From: Papio anubis | Lineage: Eukaryota > Chordata > Mammalia > Primates > Cercopithecidae | Assembly: GCF_008728515.1 (NCBI RefSeq) | Contig: NC_044984.1 | Location: forward strand, 100,053,181-100,117,180 | Direction of reading: 5' to 3' | Length of the DNA stretch: 64,000 nucleotides | In this document: in pieces, positions 23,336-34,665 of the stretch | Position numbering within the stretch: the stretch's first letter is position 1 | Layout of the letters: every line of letters starts with the position of its first letter | Made by a program: the position numbers and the translations under genes | Notes under the pieces: generated by a model | What the model saw: only the letters and a program-made list of their open reading frames with translations | What the model was told of the DNA's origin: nothing | Database searches by the model: none

Positions 23336-24645
23336 CGAAATATTTGTGTATGTTACAAATTATGACTCGATTTCCTTCATCTTCCTCCTCTTTCTTCTTG
23401 CAAATATCCTAGCACCATCTCGGTTGGAATTAGAAGTTCAGATTTATCATTTTAGAAATAATATAACAAAAACTATTTGTCTGCATTGGTTCTAAATTCC
23501 CGTTACCTTGACAGGGGATGTCAACATTTTTGGAAACTTGTCTTTTGAACTGAGGCTTAGGGAATTAGTATGATTTTAGGATGAGTATACATTAGACAGA
23601 TAAAACAAAGAAAGGGAGGAAAGTCATTCTAGGCAGAAATTATAAAGACAAAGTGACCTGAAAGGCATGCCGTGTTAAAGAACTTCAGGAAACTTAAAAT
23701 GATTGCATTACCAAAAATGAGTGTCAAAAGAATGGCTCAATATTGAGATCTACATAGGAAGTATGTAACTCTTTTTTCAGTTGTACTTTGCTTTGGCACA
23801 CAGGATAACTTACCCATTTTGCACCATACGAATTTTAACGGTAGCTTCTTATTTTTATTCTCTGAAAAGAAAACCCACTTCACACTGCATTAATAAGAAA
23901 TATAGGGTTTTCTGAAGAGTTTGTAGAAATAACAGAGGTGGGAGTTTCCAGTGTGTAGCAAGTACTCAGCATTTTATTAGAAAGTTATCTGTGCAACATC
24001 TATTTCCTGATTCTTCTCACCTTCTAAGTAGTTGCTGCTTCTCCTCTCCTTCACTCTCCAACTGCCCTCCTTTTCCCAAAGCTCATATTCTGTTAATGCC
24101 CAGATCTATCCTAGGGCCCTTTCGTCTCTCCTTTATTTTTAGGCAATATAATTTAGCTACTCTTTTCTGGCATCTGTCTCCAAGACTGTATATCTCTACT
24201 GAATCCTTAATACTGCTTTCAGAATGTAAAAGCCATAACACTGAGGATGAAAACACAAGCTTCTCCAATTGCTAGAATCTGGCATCCCTAGAAAAAGAAA
24301 TAATAGATTTTTTTTCCTTTGTTAGAAGTACAATTGATAAGCATATGAAGGCCTGCATAGAAGAAGTGAAGAAGAGTTAAAATGAAAACTTGGCTGCTTC
24401 TTTGATTTCTTGTTTGTGGGGTTAGAGTCTGGTCTCAATAGTAAATTTATTTTCTTTTATTCTCCTTCACCATGATCTACAGCTTAATAACCATTGTATA
24501 CATTAGTGAATAAAGGAAGAAACAGCGTATGAAAGGAATGAAATGTAGAGAAAAGCAAAGAAGCATTAGGATTGGAGGAAAGGAGATGAATTCAGTGTTG
24601 AATTTGAAATACTTACATTAGTTCCAGATTGAGGAATTCAATAAG
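23336..24645. other. Unassigned sequence
   Basis: No element named with confidence. 23990-24280 is pyrimidine-rich with a faint L2 look (GCCCAGATCTATCCTAGGGCCC). Confidence 0.4.
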
Positions 24646-25075
24646 TGTTAGTCAGCTATTGCTACTCTAATAATGCTACAGCATAGACAATACCAAAATA
24701 TCATGACATATAATGACAAAGATTTATTTCGCTCATGTGTAGGTTTATGGGTCAGCTGAAGTTTAGCAGACATTGTCTGGTCATGGTTGAATTTAGCTGG
24801 TTGGCTCCAGGCTGCAGGTGAGGTTAGAGTCTGCTCCAGGTGTCTCATTCTGGGAGCAGCAGCTCATAGGGTATATTCTTCCCTTGCTGATGGCAGAAGC
24901 ACATGAGGCCAAGCCACATCTTGCAAGGACATATAAAACTTCTCCTTGTTTCATGACCTTGAACATTCCATTGGCCAAAACAAGTCACATGGCAAAGCTC
25001 AACATCAAAGTGATGGGGAAATGAACTTCACCCACTCTAGTGAGAGATCTTGCTGAATTCCTGGCACAGGATATG
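24646..25075 (-). mobile_element. Old MLT1-like LTR
   Basis: TGTTAGTCAGCTATTGCTAC, GATTTATTTCGCTCATGTG, TTTATGGGTCAGCTGAAG, CATTGGCCAAAACAAGTCAC and GTGATGGGGAAATGAAC follow the antisense order of an old MaLR LTR. Diverged; limits approximate. Confidence 0.5.
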
Positions 25076-26149
25076 GTTGTGTGATTCTTTAACTGAGAGG
25101 TTTAAAGAATTGGGAGGAATAATTCAATGTACCATAAATAGGCAGTTGAAAGGTGGGACTGGAGTTCAAAAGTGAGGAATTCATAGTTGATAGTGGAAGC
25201 CTTAGGCATATTTTTCAGCACACAGAAGGGAGGGTATTGAATGATAAGACTGGTGCTGGAACCTTAGGATATGCCTCATTTAGGAAGTAAGTGCAGGATA
25301 AGAGGTATGAGAAGAACACTAGGAGGGTGGAATCAAAAGTGTAAAAGGGAGTTTTGTCAGAAGAAACAATCCAAGGCTTGACGAGAAATTTTAATTGGTC
25401 TAATGATAAGCATTTCATGATTTTTTTCCCCTCTACTCTCAACCCTCTACTTCTTTTCTCAACCAGATAAGAGAACTGAACTATCTGCTGAAGTCTCTGA
25501 TCCCATTTTCTTACCACTTGATTCTTATTATAGCAAAACAAGCATTATAAAGGAGCAGATAGAGTTAATTCTGGCTCTCTGTTAAGCCTTTAAAACATAC
25601 ACAAAGAGGGTTATTCACTAGTCCACAAAGCTTCTATATACAAACACATACACGTATATCTAAATTTAGTATATGTTTACTATGAAGGATCTTAAATATC
25701 ACATATTAAATATGTTGTATGGTCAGCCTCATGGAATAATGCACACTTTCATTCATTTGCTGTGACTCATCACTTCATAAGCACTGGGAGGACCCTAACC
25801 ACAACTGTGCAAAAGCTTCCATAATAAAACCATAATGGGCACTGCACAAATTGCCTTTTTTAGATTTGGGGTTTCATTGCAATTGGGAATTTTGGACGAA
25901 TTTTCTTGAGGTTTGGCTTGAGGAACTCTCAGTTGCTCTTGGAAAATCGTGAATCTGGTATATGGCTTTAGGCAGAAGATATGCTCTAAAGCTCAGTACT
26001 GGATGGTTATGGTGGTGTTAGTGTGTGGTGGACTCCATAGAAAATTAGGTGTGGGAAGAGTTATTTTTCCTTCTTGGGCGTGTATTGAGAAGAGAAAGTG
26101 ACAGTTCAGGTCAGATTTATTGAACTTCTATTTAATACTACTTGTAATT
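25076..26149. other. Unassigned sequence
   Basis: About 1 kb not assigned. 25215-25541 holds a 108-codon minus-strand frame with no motif. 25640-25720 is TA/CA-rich. Confidence 0.45.
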
Positions 26150-26745
26150 GTTCTTGTCACTCCCCTGTTGAAAATCCTTATAGATGAAGTCTAAATTTTC
26201 TGACATGGTATGTCAGGTATCAATTTATTGCCTCTCATTTTCCCTGTTTAACATACCATGTGGTTTTTGTCTCCTGCTTGGACCAAGGCTGACACATATG
26301 GATCTAGGGATCACATGAGCCAATCCTAGCTTTTCCCCCCAGCTTCATCTCTCATCCTTTCTGTCTTGGATTTGACTCTTCAGTCATAACTTCCCTCTCA
26401 TCTCTGGCTTTGGGTCACCCTTTCTCTTACCCTACTTTGTTCTTCCTATGCTTTTGTCAATAAATCCCACTTATCTTGGACATGTCAGAAAGCAATCATT
26501 TCTTCTGGAAAGTCTTTCCTGAATTAGTCAGTACTGTGTGTGACTTTCTCAAGTGCTCCTGTAACCAGCTTTTAGTCCTCATCACCCTATGTTGCAGTTA
26601 CCAGTTTCCTTCTCTTTCTCCCACGAAATATGCTCCTGGAAAGTCTAGATATTGTATCTTTCTCCATTATAACTTCAGCTCCCAGCTGGACCCAGGCACA
26701 TAAATCCAATGGTACCTCATGTGTATTTGCTGAATAAATGCCTAA
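26150..26745 (+). mobile_element. L2 LINE, 3' part
   Basis: GTTCTTGTCACTCCCCTGTTG, GTCTAAATTTTCTGACATGG, TTCTGGAAAGTCTTTCCTG, CTAGATATTGTATCTTTCTCC and GTGTATTTGCTGAATAAATG in L2 order. Middle section is heavily diverged. Confidence 0.65.
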
Positions 26746-26829
26746 ATAACAAGGTGCCTATCTTTAGGGAGATAATAATCCGCACAAAACATTAGTGCAC
26801 TGAACACTAGCTGAACTTAAAAATGCAAT

Positions 26830-27101
26830 TCTGAGTTAATCGTTTAGACAAAGCTGGTTGGAGAAGGCAGTATTTGCGCTGGTCTTAAGGGTTTCATGAG
26901 GCAGAGTGAGGAATTAAGGATGGAGAAAACAGAATAAACAAATACATAGAGAAGACCTCGTTTATGGCATGTTCTGGACATGTGAAAAGAATCTCAGTTT
27001 TCTGGGATGCTCAAGTGCGTGATGAGAAACATAAATGTGGCAAAGAATTGTGAACAGGAGGTTTTGGGCCAGATTCTGGAAGGCCTCAAAATATATGCAG
27101 A
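26830..27101 (-). repeat. L2 antisense fragment
   Basis: CAGTATTTGCGCTGGTCTTAAG, GATGGAGAAAACAGAATAAAC, TTGTGAACAGGAGGTTTTGG and GATTCTGGAAGGCCTC match the reverse complement of L2. It ends where a MER5-type element begins. Confidence 0.5.
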
Positions 27102-27203
27102 AGTGGTGGTTATAAACAGGTGGTTCCACAGTATGAGCATCATCTGGGAATTTGTAAAAAATGCAATTCAATTCTAATGCACACCATAGTTTGAGAACTA
27201 CTC
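27102..27203. repeat. MER5-type element, internally shortened
   Basis: AGTGGTGGTTATAAACAGGTGG, GAGCATCATCTGGGAATTTG, ATTCTAATGCACACC, GTTTGAGAACTACTCT: both ends of a MER5 element with the middle missing. Confidence 0.65.
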
Positions 27204-27934
27204 TTCTCAAGTATTGAGACTTTTCCTTCTTAACCCAACCTGCCATTGCTGTGTCTGTGTTTACTATAGAAGATCTTTTCCAAAGCTCCTTAGGGCTGCT
27301 GTACTTTGAGGTTAATTTGCCCAGATAAATAGAACGTAGTGCATCCTGCTGGCTTCTGGATCATATGTCAGACATCTTCAGAGAAGTCTGACCTCAAAAA
27401 TTAGCCCCAGTCTATAATTTCCGCATTAGCACATCCTATTCTCTCTCGAGTTCCCGAGTTTCCCCTCCTTATAGATTGTTTCTGGGATTCCTCTGCTTCA
27501 CCATTTCCAAGGGAAGAAAAGCCAAACTCTCAGAAATATTTGGGTGTGGAGTCATGGGCTGCTGCTCTTCCTAAATCTGTTCCCCTAGTATTCAGCAAGT
27601 TTATACTGATGCCTACACTGTCATTTAAAGAAACAAGGTCATGTGTCCACAGAATGCATACTGAGGTCATCTTTCCCTCTCCTTCATTCTTGGGGAGACC
27701 TAATATTCAGGATTAGCAAGAAGATGGTGTGTTAAATCTCTGCTAGTTGAACTGCCCACCTTCCTCAAGGGTGGTACTGGTTTGCTGCTGCTGTGAACGT
27801 TTAATTTCTTAGATAACCCAAATCTATTCCCCCCTCTCAAGCTTTTATTCCCTTCTTTCCACCCTCATCCAACAGAGAAGTCTCTTAACTACTCAGTTAC
27901 AAGTCTCCTAAGTGCCCAGCCTTTACTTTTGAAT
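27204..27934. other. Unassigned sequence
   Basis: No named element; 27420-27520 is pyrimidine-rich with one CpG pair. Confidence 0.45.
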
Positions 27935-28612
27935 TGCTCATTATCTTGTAATTAGTGAAGATGTCTTTCCCATTGGATTGTGGATTCTATGCGGTTAGGG
28001 ACCACTTCTGATTTCTTCACTGCTACATCCCTGTGTTTTATAGCAGGGCCCAGAACACAGTGGGTGCCTAATAACAATTTTTAAAATTCTATGACTGACG
28101 GAGTGATGTGGTGTTATAATGCAAGTCCTAGGAGTTTACCTTTCAGTAGCCCCGGGGCCCAGAGTCATGTAATAGTAGGCACTAAATAAATGATTATTAA
28201 TACCTTGGCACATATTATTTCCCTCTCCTTGGACTGACTTCCTTTGTTTCTGGACCGACTAAAATCCTTATCCTTTTTCAAGACTCCAGTCCTGGTGACT
28301 ACATAAGACCACACGGGTTGTACATCTCACAATTCCAGGGAATGCTATTCAGACGAGATTGACTGCATTCAGAATGGTATGCCTGTAGACCAGGGAATGC
28401 TATTGAAATAGACTGTGATGTGAAGAGCACCCCACTGGAGTTGTACAATATAAAATCCCTCCCAGTTCAATTTTCTCCTCTACCAGGAAGCCTTTCTGGA
28501 TACAGACAGTAATCTCCATGGGGCAGTGATTTTTGTCTTACTCAGCACCTAGAACAGTGCCTGGCTCGTAGCAAGCGGAGAATGAATGTTTGTTGAATGC
28601 ATGAATAAGCTT
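27935..28612 (+). repeat. L2 3'-end mosaic
   Basis: Three successive L2-tail signatures in the same direction: TTTTATAGCAGGGCCCAGAACAC with GTGGGTGCCTAATAAC (near 28035-28075), GTAGGCACTAAATAAATG (near 28175), and CAGCACCTAGAACAGTGCC with GAATGTTTGTTGAATG (near 28540-28602). Either tandem or nested L2 copies. A 15-bp direct repeat lies between them. Confidence 0.65.
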
Positions 28613-29402
28613 CTCAGTGAGGAAAAGTCGTTTGTCCTCTGTGCCTCACACCTTGTCCCTGCTTGTTGTTGAGCAACTGTTTTTTGTGGAATGATGTTCG
28701 AAAGTTCAGTCATAATTATGATGCAGTTCCCAATGATTTGGGACCTTAGTTGTGCTTTCTTATACTGGAAAGTGAGGGCTTCAGAGAGCCTATAATTGCA
28801 GGACTGAAGACTTTATACCACTTCTATATCCAGGTAGATCAACTCTACATAGAAATTTTTGGAAATTGTGCACACCCGTGTTTTAATGTGGTCTGGAAGT
28901 TTTACTTCAGGGTGTGGTACATGCAGTGTAGGCCACAAATCATGGTTTGTGAGAAGTACTGTTTTGAGAGCAAAGGCACTGGAAACTTGGATAAGAAGCA
29001 CGAATAAGCCCTAATGGAGGGCAGCAATGCTCAGAGGCTGCCAGCCCAGCCCCAAACTTCAGGCACAATCACGCCCCAGCATTGCTGCCTTGAATCATAT
29101 GAAAGGGTGGTGTTCAATGTTCTGAAACGTTAGAGAAGGGCGGGACTGGTGTCATAAGCTCAGGTGACCACACCTCTTATTTCTGGTAGAACCATCTGGA
29201 TATGCAATTTCATGTTTTGTGTAGTTAGAGGTCTCAGACAGATCTTGCAAGAATCATCTGTTCTCTTGCATAAGCTACAGAGCCCAAGAATCTATCCACG
29301 CTTTATTGGATGCATCTCACTTGACAGGCTATTTATGCAGAGATGTCTTCTATTGGCCTGAGGAAAAAAAAAAATGGTGATGCAATCCTCGAGTGTAGAA
29401 TT
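28613..29402. other. Unassigned sequence with 12-bp inverted repeat
   Basis: No element recognised. GGCAGCAATGCT (29020-29031) and AGCATTGCTGCC (29078-29089) are exact reverse complements. Confidence 0.45.
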
Positions 29403-29623
29403 TAGGTGTCAGCACACTATGGCCCCTGAGTCAAATCTGGCTTACATTCTGTTTTTGTAAATAAAGTTTTATTGTAACACAGCTATGCTCATTGTTTACC
29501 TACTGTCTATGGCTGCTTTCACTCTACAACAGCAGAGCTGAGTAGTTGAGATAGAGACTGCATGGCCCACAAAGCTGTAAGTATTTCTTTTCTGGCCCTT
29601 TACAGAAAGTTTGCCAACCCCTG
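29403..29623. repeat. hAT-Charlie non-autonomous element (MER33-like)
   Basis: Both terminal inverted repeats are visible: AGGTGTCAGCACACTATGG at the left and GAAAGTTTGCCAACCCCTG at the right. Internal GTAAATAAAGTTTTATTGTAAC and CTGCTTTCACTCTACAACAGC fit the family. No 8-bp duplication matched. The subfamily name is from memory. Confidence 0.75.
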
Positions 29624-29689
29624 ACTTAGGAAATGAAGTTTCTTCTGCCAGTTAAAGGCGCCCTATTGCAATTGCCTGTCATTTAAACT

Positions 29690-29806
29690 CTCACAATAAG
29701 TTTAAATTCCATGATGGTTGGGAAACACCTATCTTATGCACTGCTGTATCCCCAGGAACGGTTGCATAGTAAGTGCTTACTATATATTAGTCAAATTAAT
29801 TAATTA
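29690..29806 (+). repeat. L2 3' end
   Basis: AATTCCATGATGGTTGGG, TGCACTGCTGTATCCCCAGG, GTAAGTGCTTACTATATATTAG. Unassigned AT-rich sequence follows to 30108. Confidence 0.65.
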
Positions 29807-30104
29807 ACAGTTAAAAAGTGGACAAACTAGAGTGGAAATAAAATATCCCCTGGAGAGGCACAGAAATTACCAGTAATTTGAAATCTACATTGATTCCTTG
29901 AGAACTATACATTCACTTTTGTTGCTTAATTTTTTACCTCCAAGAGTTCCAGAAAAGTTACACATTAAGTAAGTGTTCAACTATTGATTTATATGCACCT
30001 AACAACTTTCATTTTAATTTTAGAAATGTTAGTGTAGAAAATTGTGACCTTCGAGATGCAATAAAATATATACTTACCAAGCCCCAAATTCCCTTTCAGA
30101 GACA

Positions 30105-30108
<4 letters not shown>

Positions 30109-30144
<36 letters not shown>

Positions 30145-30427
30145 AGATGGAGTTTCGCTCTTGTCGCCCAGGCTGGAGTACAATGGCATGATGTCGGCTC
30201 ACTATAACCGCCACCTCCTGGTTCAAGCAATTCTCCTGCTTCAGCCTCTCGAGTAGTTGGGATTACTGGTGCCATCCAGCATGCCTGGCTAATTTTTGTA
30301 TTTTTAGTAGAGACAGGGTTCTGCCATGTTGGCCAGACTAGTCTCGAACTCCTGACCTCAGGTGATTCACCCACCTCGACCTCCCAAAGTGCTGGGATTA
30401 TAGGCATGAGCCACTGTGCTTGACTCG
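30109..30427 (-). mobile_element. Alu (S-type) with very long poly(T)
   Basis: Starts in an uninterrupted 37-T run (30107-30143, sharing its first bases with the duplication), then GAGATGGAGTTTCGCTCTTG, the middle TTTTTGTATTTTTAGTAGAG and GGGATTATAGGCATGAGCC. A perfect 10-bp duplication GAGACATCTT flanks it at 30099-30108 and 30428-30437. Confidence 0.95.
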
Positions 30428-30458
30428 GAGACATCTTAACATCATTGCACTTACCTAT

Positions 30459-30862
30459 TGTAGTAGTTTACTCTGACTGCCATAATAAAATACCACAGAC
30501 CAGGTGACTTAAACAACAGAAATTTATTTTCTTGTAGTTCTGGAATCTGGGAATACAAGATCAAGATGTTGACAGGGATGGCGTCTTCTGAGGCCCCTTT
30601 CCTTAGCTTAGAGATGGCTGTCTTCTGCCTGTGTCTTCACATGGTCTTTCCTCTGTGCCTGTACATCCCTGGTATTTCTCTCTGTGTCCAAATGTCGTCT
30701 TCTTTAAAGACATCAGTCAGATTAGATCAGGATCACCCTCATACCCTTCTTATAATTTAATCACCTCTTTAAAGATCTTATCTCCAAATGCAGTCACACT
30801 CTGAGGTACTGGGAGTTAGGGCTTCAACATATGAATGGGAGGGCACAATTTAGCCCACAACA
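30459..30862 (-). mobile_element. MLT1 LTR (ERVL-MaLR)
   Basis: 404-bp antisense LTR: TGTAGTAGTTTACTCTGACTG, CAACAGAAATTTATTTTCTTG, GTGTCTTCACATGGTCTTTCC, CTTATCTCCAAATGCAGTCAC, GGTACTGGGAGTTAGGGC, ending TAGCCCACAACA. Flanking five-base words CCTAT (30454-30458) and CCTAC (30863-30867) are a near-match duplication. The 64- and 73-codon frames around 30566-31056 arise from it and its flank. Confidence 0.88.
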
Positions 30863-31189
30863 CCTACATATCTCTACATACTTTCTTCTTTTACGCAAGG
30901 CTTGAGTACTTGCATGAAATCACATGTGAGGTGACTATCACATCACTGACCACTGAAAATAATGTGGCCAGTTCTCCCAGTTGGGGATGTGTGCTCATCT
31001 CTACCTTCTCTATCAAAGGAATTCAAATTCCTTCTGGGTCAACAGTTTACCAATGACTGTTCCTCCAGTTAAACTTTCAACTAAGTCTTCAAGGTCAAGG
31101 TTTGCCCTGTACGGACAAATCATGTAAATACTTTCAAGGTACTACATATGTTTAGAAATGGGAGAATAAAAGATGGTGGGGTGAGGAGG
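30863..31189. other. Unassigned sequence
   Basis: No recognised element between the MLT1 LTR and the Alu monomer. Confidence 0.5.
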
Positions 31190-31347
31190 TAAACATGTTG
31201 GCATCCACTGTAGTCCCAGCAACTCTGGAGGCTGAGGTGGGAGGATCACTTAAGCCTGGAGTTTGAGGCTGCAGTGAACTGTGATCACACTGCTGCACTC
31301 CATATTGGGCAAAAGAGCAAGTTCCTCTCTCTCTTAAAAAAAAAAAA
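31190..31347 (+). repeat. Alu right-arm / FRAM-like monomer
   Basis: TGTAGTCCCAGCAACTCTGG, AGGATCACTTAAGCCTGG, GCAGTGAACTGTGATCACAC and a 12-A tail: a single Alu arm without the left half. Confidence 0.8.
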
Positions 31348-31359
31348 GATGGAGGACTA

Positions 31360-31520
31360 CTTAACCTAACTGTTCAACCACTGGAAATTGATTAGATTCA
31401 TTATAATACAGCCATAGTATAGGATGTGATATAGTCTTTTTAAAAGTTTACTGAAGAATATTTAGTGATCCTGAAGGTTCTGTACAATATTGTTATAGGG
31501 AAAAGAACTCAATTCACAAA
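31360..31520 (+). repeat. Possible L1M ORF2-tail fragment
   Basis: ACTGGAAATTGATTAGATTC, ATACAGCCATAGTATAGG and ATATTGTTATAGGGAAAAG resemble the old LINE-1 region just before the 3'UTR. Weak. Confidence 0.35.
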
Positions 31521-31990
31521 ACAAAATGTGTTCACTTATTTAATAAATATTTATGGAGCACTGGCTATGGCCAGGCAGGCAATGTTTTAGGTTGTAGGGA
31601 TCTGATGAACAAAGCAAAGCATCTGCCTGTGTGGAGCTTAAACTGCAGTGGAAACACTGATAACAAGCAAATGACTATAAAATATGCTATCAGCTCATGT
31701 GTGCATTGAAGGAAAATAAAGCAGAACAAGAAATCGAAGAATGGCAAAGAGAAACAATTGTTTTTGCTCATTTGGTCAGGAAGCTTTCTTGGAGGGAACA
31801 GCATTTGAACAGTGACCTGACACAGGTGTGAATGCTGGTCATTGGAGGGTCCGGAGGAAGAACATTCCATGAGGGGAAAACTGAAAATGCAAAGGTCGTG
31901 AGGTGGAAATATGCCTGGAGTGTTGGGAGAATTTCAAGGGAGCCAGTGTGGCTGGAATGGAGTAAAACAAAGGCTTGCATGCCAGGAACA
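31521..31990 (-). mobile_element. L2 antisense, 3' region
   Basis: CACTTATTTAATAAATATTTATGGAGCACTGG opens it (tail end), then GTGTGGAGCTTAAACTGC, AGTGACCTGACACAGG, ACATTCCATGAGGGG, ATGCAAAGGTCGTGAGG, GCCAGTGTGGCTGGAATGGAG. The 101- and 70-codon minus-strand frames at 31565-31980 are residual L2 coding sense with stops. Confidence 0.8.
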
Positions 31991-33888
31991 GCATGATTTC
32001 AGCCCTGTAGAAATACAGTAAGTGTACAGAAAAAAAATTCTAAGGAGAGATAGCAAGATTATGACACTATAGGTCATCTTGATTTCCTTTCTTTTGATTG
32101 CCTACAATATTCTGAATTTTCTGCCACGTCTGTATTACTTTAGAAAGATAAAAATAACGAACGTCTTTATACAAAAGTTTCTGTGGAGCTCAATACCTTT
32201 GCTCTGGATGCTCTGATTGGTTGCTGGGTGTTTAGACAGCCACTCTCACTGTACCTCATTCCAGGAACAGGAGAGAACCCCCAGCTGGGAAAGCCAGAAG
32301 GAGGTGCTTATTCAGATGCTCTCAGGTAAACACAGCAGGCTGATTTACAGTTAGTGGTGAAGGTGCTAATGTATCCTCTCAATGGCATCTCCCACTATCA
32401 GCTATCAATACTTGTTAGCAGAATCCAATAACGACTTAATTGGCAACAGAGATCTGAACAGATGTCTCACCTAATAAAAAGCCTTTGTGACCAGCAAGCT
32501 GACCCCTTTTGGGCTTAGCTGGGCTTTGGTACTTTGTGTGTGACCCCTTTTGGCAGTTGTCATTAATCAGACAAACTGGTTGATTGTTGATTGCTGTGTG
32601 TACCAAGTCTACGAGTCAAACCTGGACCCATGGAGTGTACTTAGACCAGGTTCCCTGAACTCTGACCTCGGCCTCGTCTTCTGTCATCTCATTTAATACA
32701 CACACAGGCTAGACTCAAGGGCTTTATTGGCATCAATTGTAAATAGCTATTGTAGCTAGATTCTTCACCCACCCATTCACCCTGTGAATCCCTGGTGGAT
32801 TACTATGGACCCTTCATCACACAAATTTAAGTAAGTAAAGAGGTTGTTACTGGTGCTTATCTCTCTCCTTAACAAAGAGGGTCTGTGTGTGTTGTGAAGT
32901 GAACCGGCCTGAGGTTTCATCCATTGGTAGAAATGACCCCGAAGACTTCCTGTGCAGGGAGGGCAAAGAAAAAAGTGCTTTGGGATAGAGAGATCCCTTT
33001 TCCTCCTCCTGAATGTGTCAGGTAAGGTCAAGACGATGGTTGTTAGATTGCGAAGGCATTTTATCTTCCAAACTTCTGCTTGAATCAATTATGTTGGTGA
33101 ATAGAATATGCTATTGTTAAGAGAATAGGCTCTTTACGGAGGCTTAAGCAACCAAATAACACAATTAATGTGCATGATATTAAGAATAAATGCCCAGAGA
33201 CAGCATTCAGAACACAAGTAGAGCATTTCCTTGCGAATGAAGACGTTGAAAGGTTTGTATTCTGTAATCCTAATTTCAAAGTTCACAAGTAGTCAATAAA
33301 AAAGGAAAAGATAGTTGCATGATCAAATACATTTGGGCCTTGTTAGGTTTGACAAAGTGAGGCAGGTTGTTTTACTGCAGAACTTATCAGAACCTTTCAT
33401 GTATAAGATAATTAATGGAAGTGTTATTTTGACTTAACCCTTCTTACAAAATAGTGGTGTTGGGTAGAATACAGGCCAATCTTTATTCAGAAGCTGACAT
33501 GCATCTTTTTTTTCTAATTTTTTGTATTTAGTGGTTCACAAATTTCTGATTAAAGGGAATAAGTTGAATTTTTTTCAGGCTTCCCGTTAGTCTCACCAGT
33601 AATAAGCATAGTTTTCTGAATCAGTGAAGAGATGAATTCATGGACGAAATGGAACAGAGAAGTGGCTCAGCAAAATGTTCTCAAGAGTCTTGTTGCTTCC
33701 TCTCTGGCTCTATTTTTGTTATTGTATGATTCTGGGCCGTTTCCTGTTATTATTACACTTATTGTTGTCAGAGGAAACCAATTCGTTTTAATATTAGCCT
33801 GAGCAAAACATAATTAGGAAGAGAATCTGCCACCAAAAAGGAAACACGTATGTGCGACTTTGCATTCCAAAGCCCAGTACTCAGATAA
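31991..33888. other. Repeat-poor sequence, candidate conserved segment
   Basis: About 1.9 kb with no named repeat. 32240-32700 has balanced composition, homeodomain-like TTAATTGG (near 32437) and two copies of TGACCCCTTTTGG at 32500-32512 and 32541-32553. A 103-codon minus-strand frame at 32777-33088 has no recognised domain. Confidence 0.45.
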
Positions 33889-33956
33889 ACATGCACACGC
33901 GTGCACACACACGCACAGGGAGGCACACATACGCACACATGGGCACACACACAGAG
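33889..33956. repeat. CA/CG-rich tract
   Basis: Imperfect CA repeat with CG and TG steps; 33889-33917 is 29 bases of strictly alternating purine and pyrimidine. Confidence 0.85.
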
Positions 33957-34394
33957 GAGCCCTCTCTATACAATCTCAAAACATCCTGCCAAGCCAATAA
34001 AAAACGGTCTTAGCCACTCCAAGGAAAAACAGCCTGAAAACCAGATGATTTACCAGGCTTTACATGCTTCCTATTTTTATTTTGGAAGAGGAAAGAGAAG
34101 AGGTGATAGAGAAGGGGCGAAAAAAGAAGGGGATTGGCAAGGGAACAGCTTGGAGGTTGAAGGCTGAACTTCTGGCCTTCCCTTCTTAGATCTTTCAGTA
34201 CTCCAGGCTCACTACTGACATTTGTCTCCTGTGAGCTGAAACCTCTGGGTACTTGAAAGTCCATCATACCCATTCATGTGCTAAGACTTCCTTCTTTCTC
34301 CCTTCTCTCCCTCTTTTTGCCCTCCCTTCCTAACAAAAGGATTTTCTCTTAACTGAGTGTGCTGTTCACCCATCTTGGAAGGATCACCATTTCC
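33957..34394. other. Unassigned sequence
   Basis: No named element. 34083-34140 is purine-rich (GAGGAAAGAGAAGAGG) and 34288-34330 pyrimidine-rich. Confidence 0.45.
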
Positions 34395-34665
34395 TGGGCA
34401 GGAAATATATAATAGTTATATATTATATATTTATTTTATTGTATAATATATAATTATTTATTATGTATTTATATATCATATACATTTCTATATTATATAT
34501 AATTATTTATTATATATTTATATATCATATACATTTCTATATTATGTATAATTATATATTATATATCATATACATTTCTATATGATATATAATTATATAT
34601 TATATATTTACATACATATACATTTATATATTATATAATGATATATATAACCACATACATATACT
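34395..34665. repeat. AT-rich minisatellite
   Basis: About 270 bases, almost wholly A/T. The word ATATATCATATACATTTCTA recurs exactly at 34471-34490, 34520-34539 and 34561-34580, giving unit lengths of about 49 and 41 bp. Internal TATATAATTATATATTATATA is self-complementary, so the region could extrude hairpins. Confidence 0.88.
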
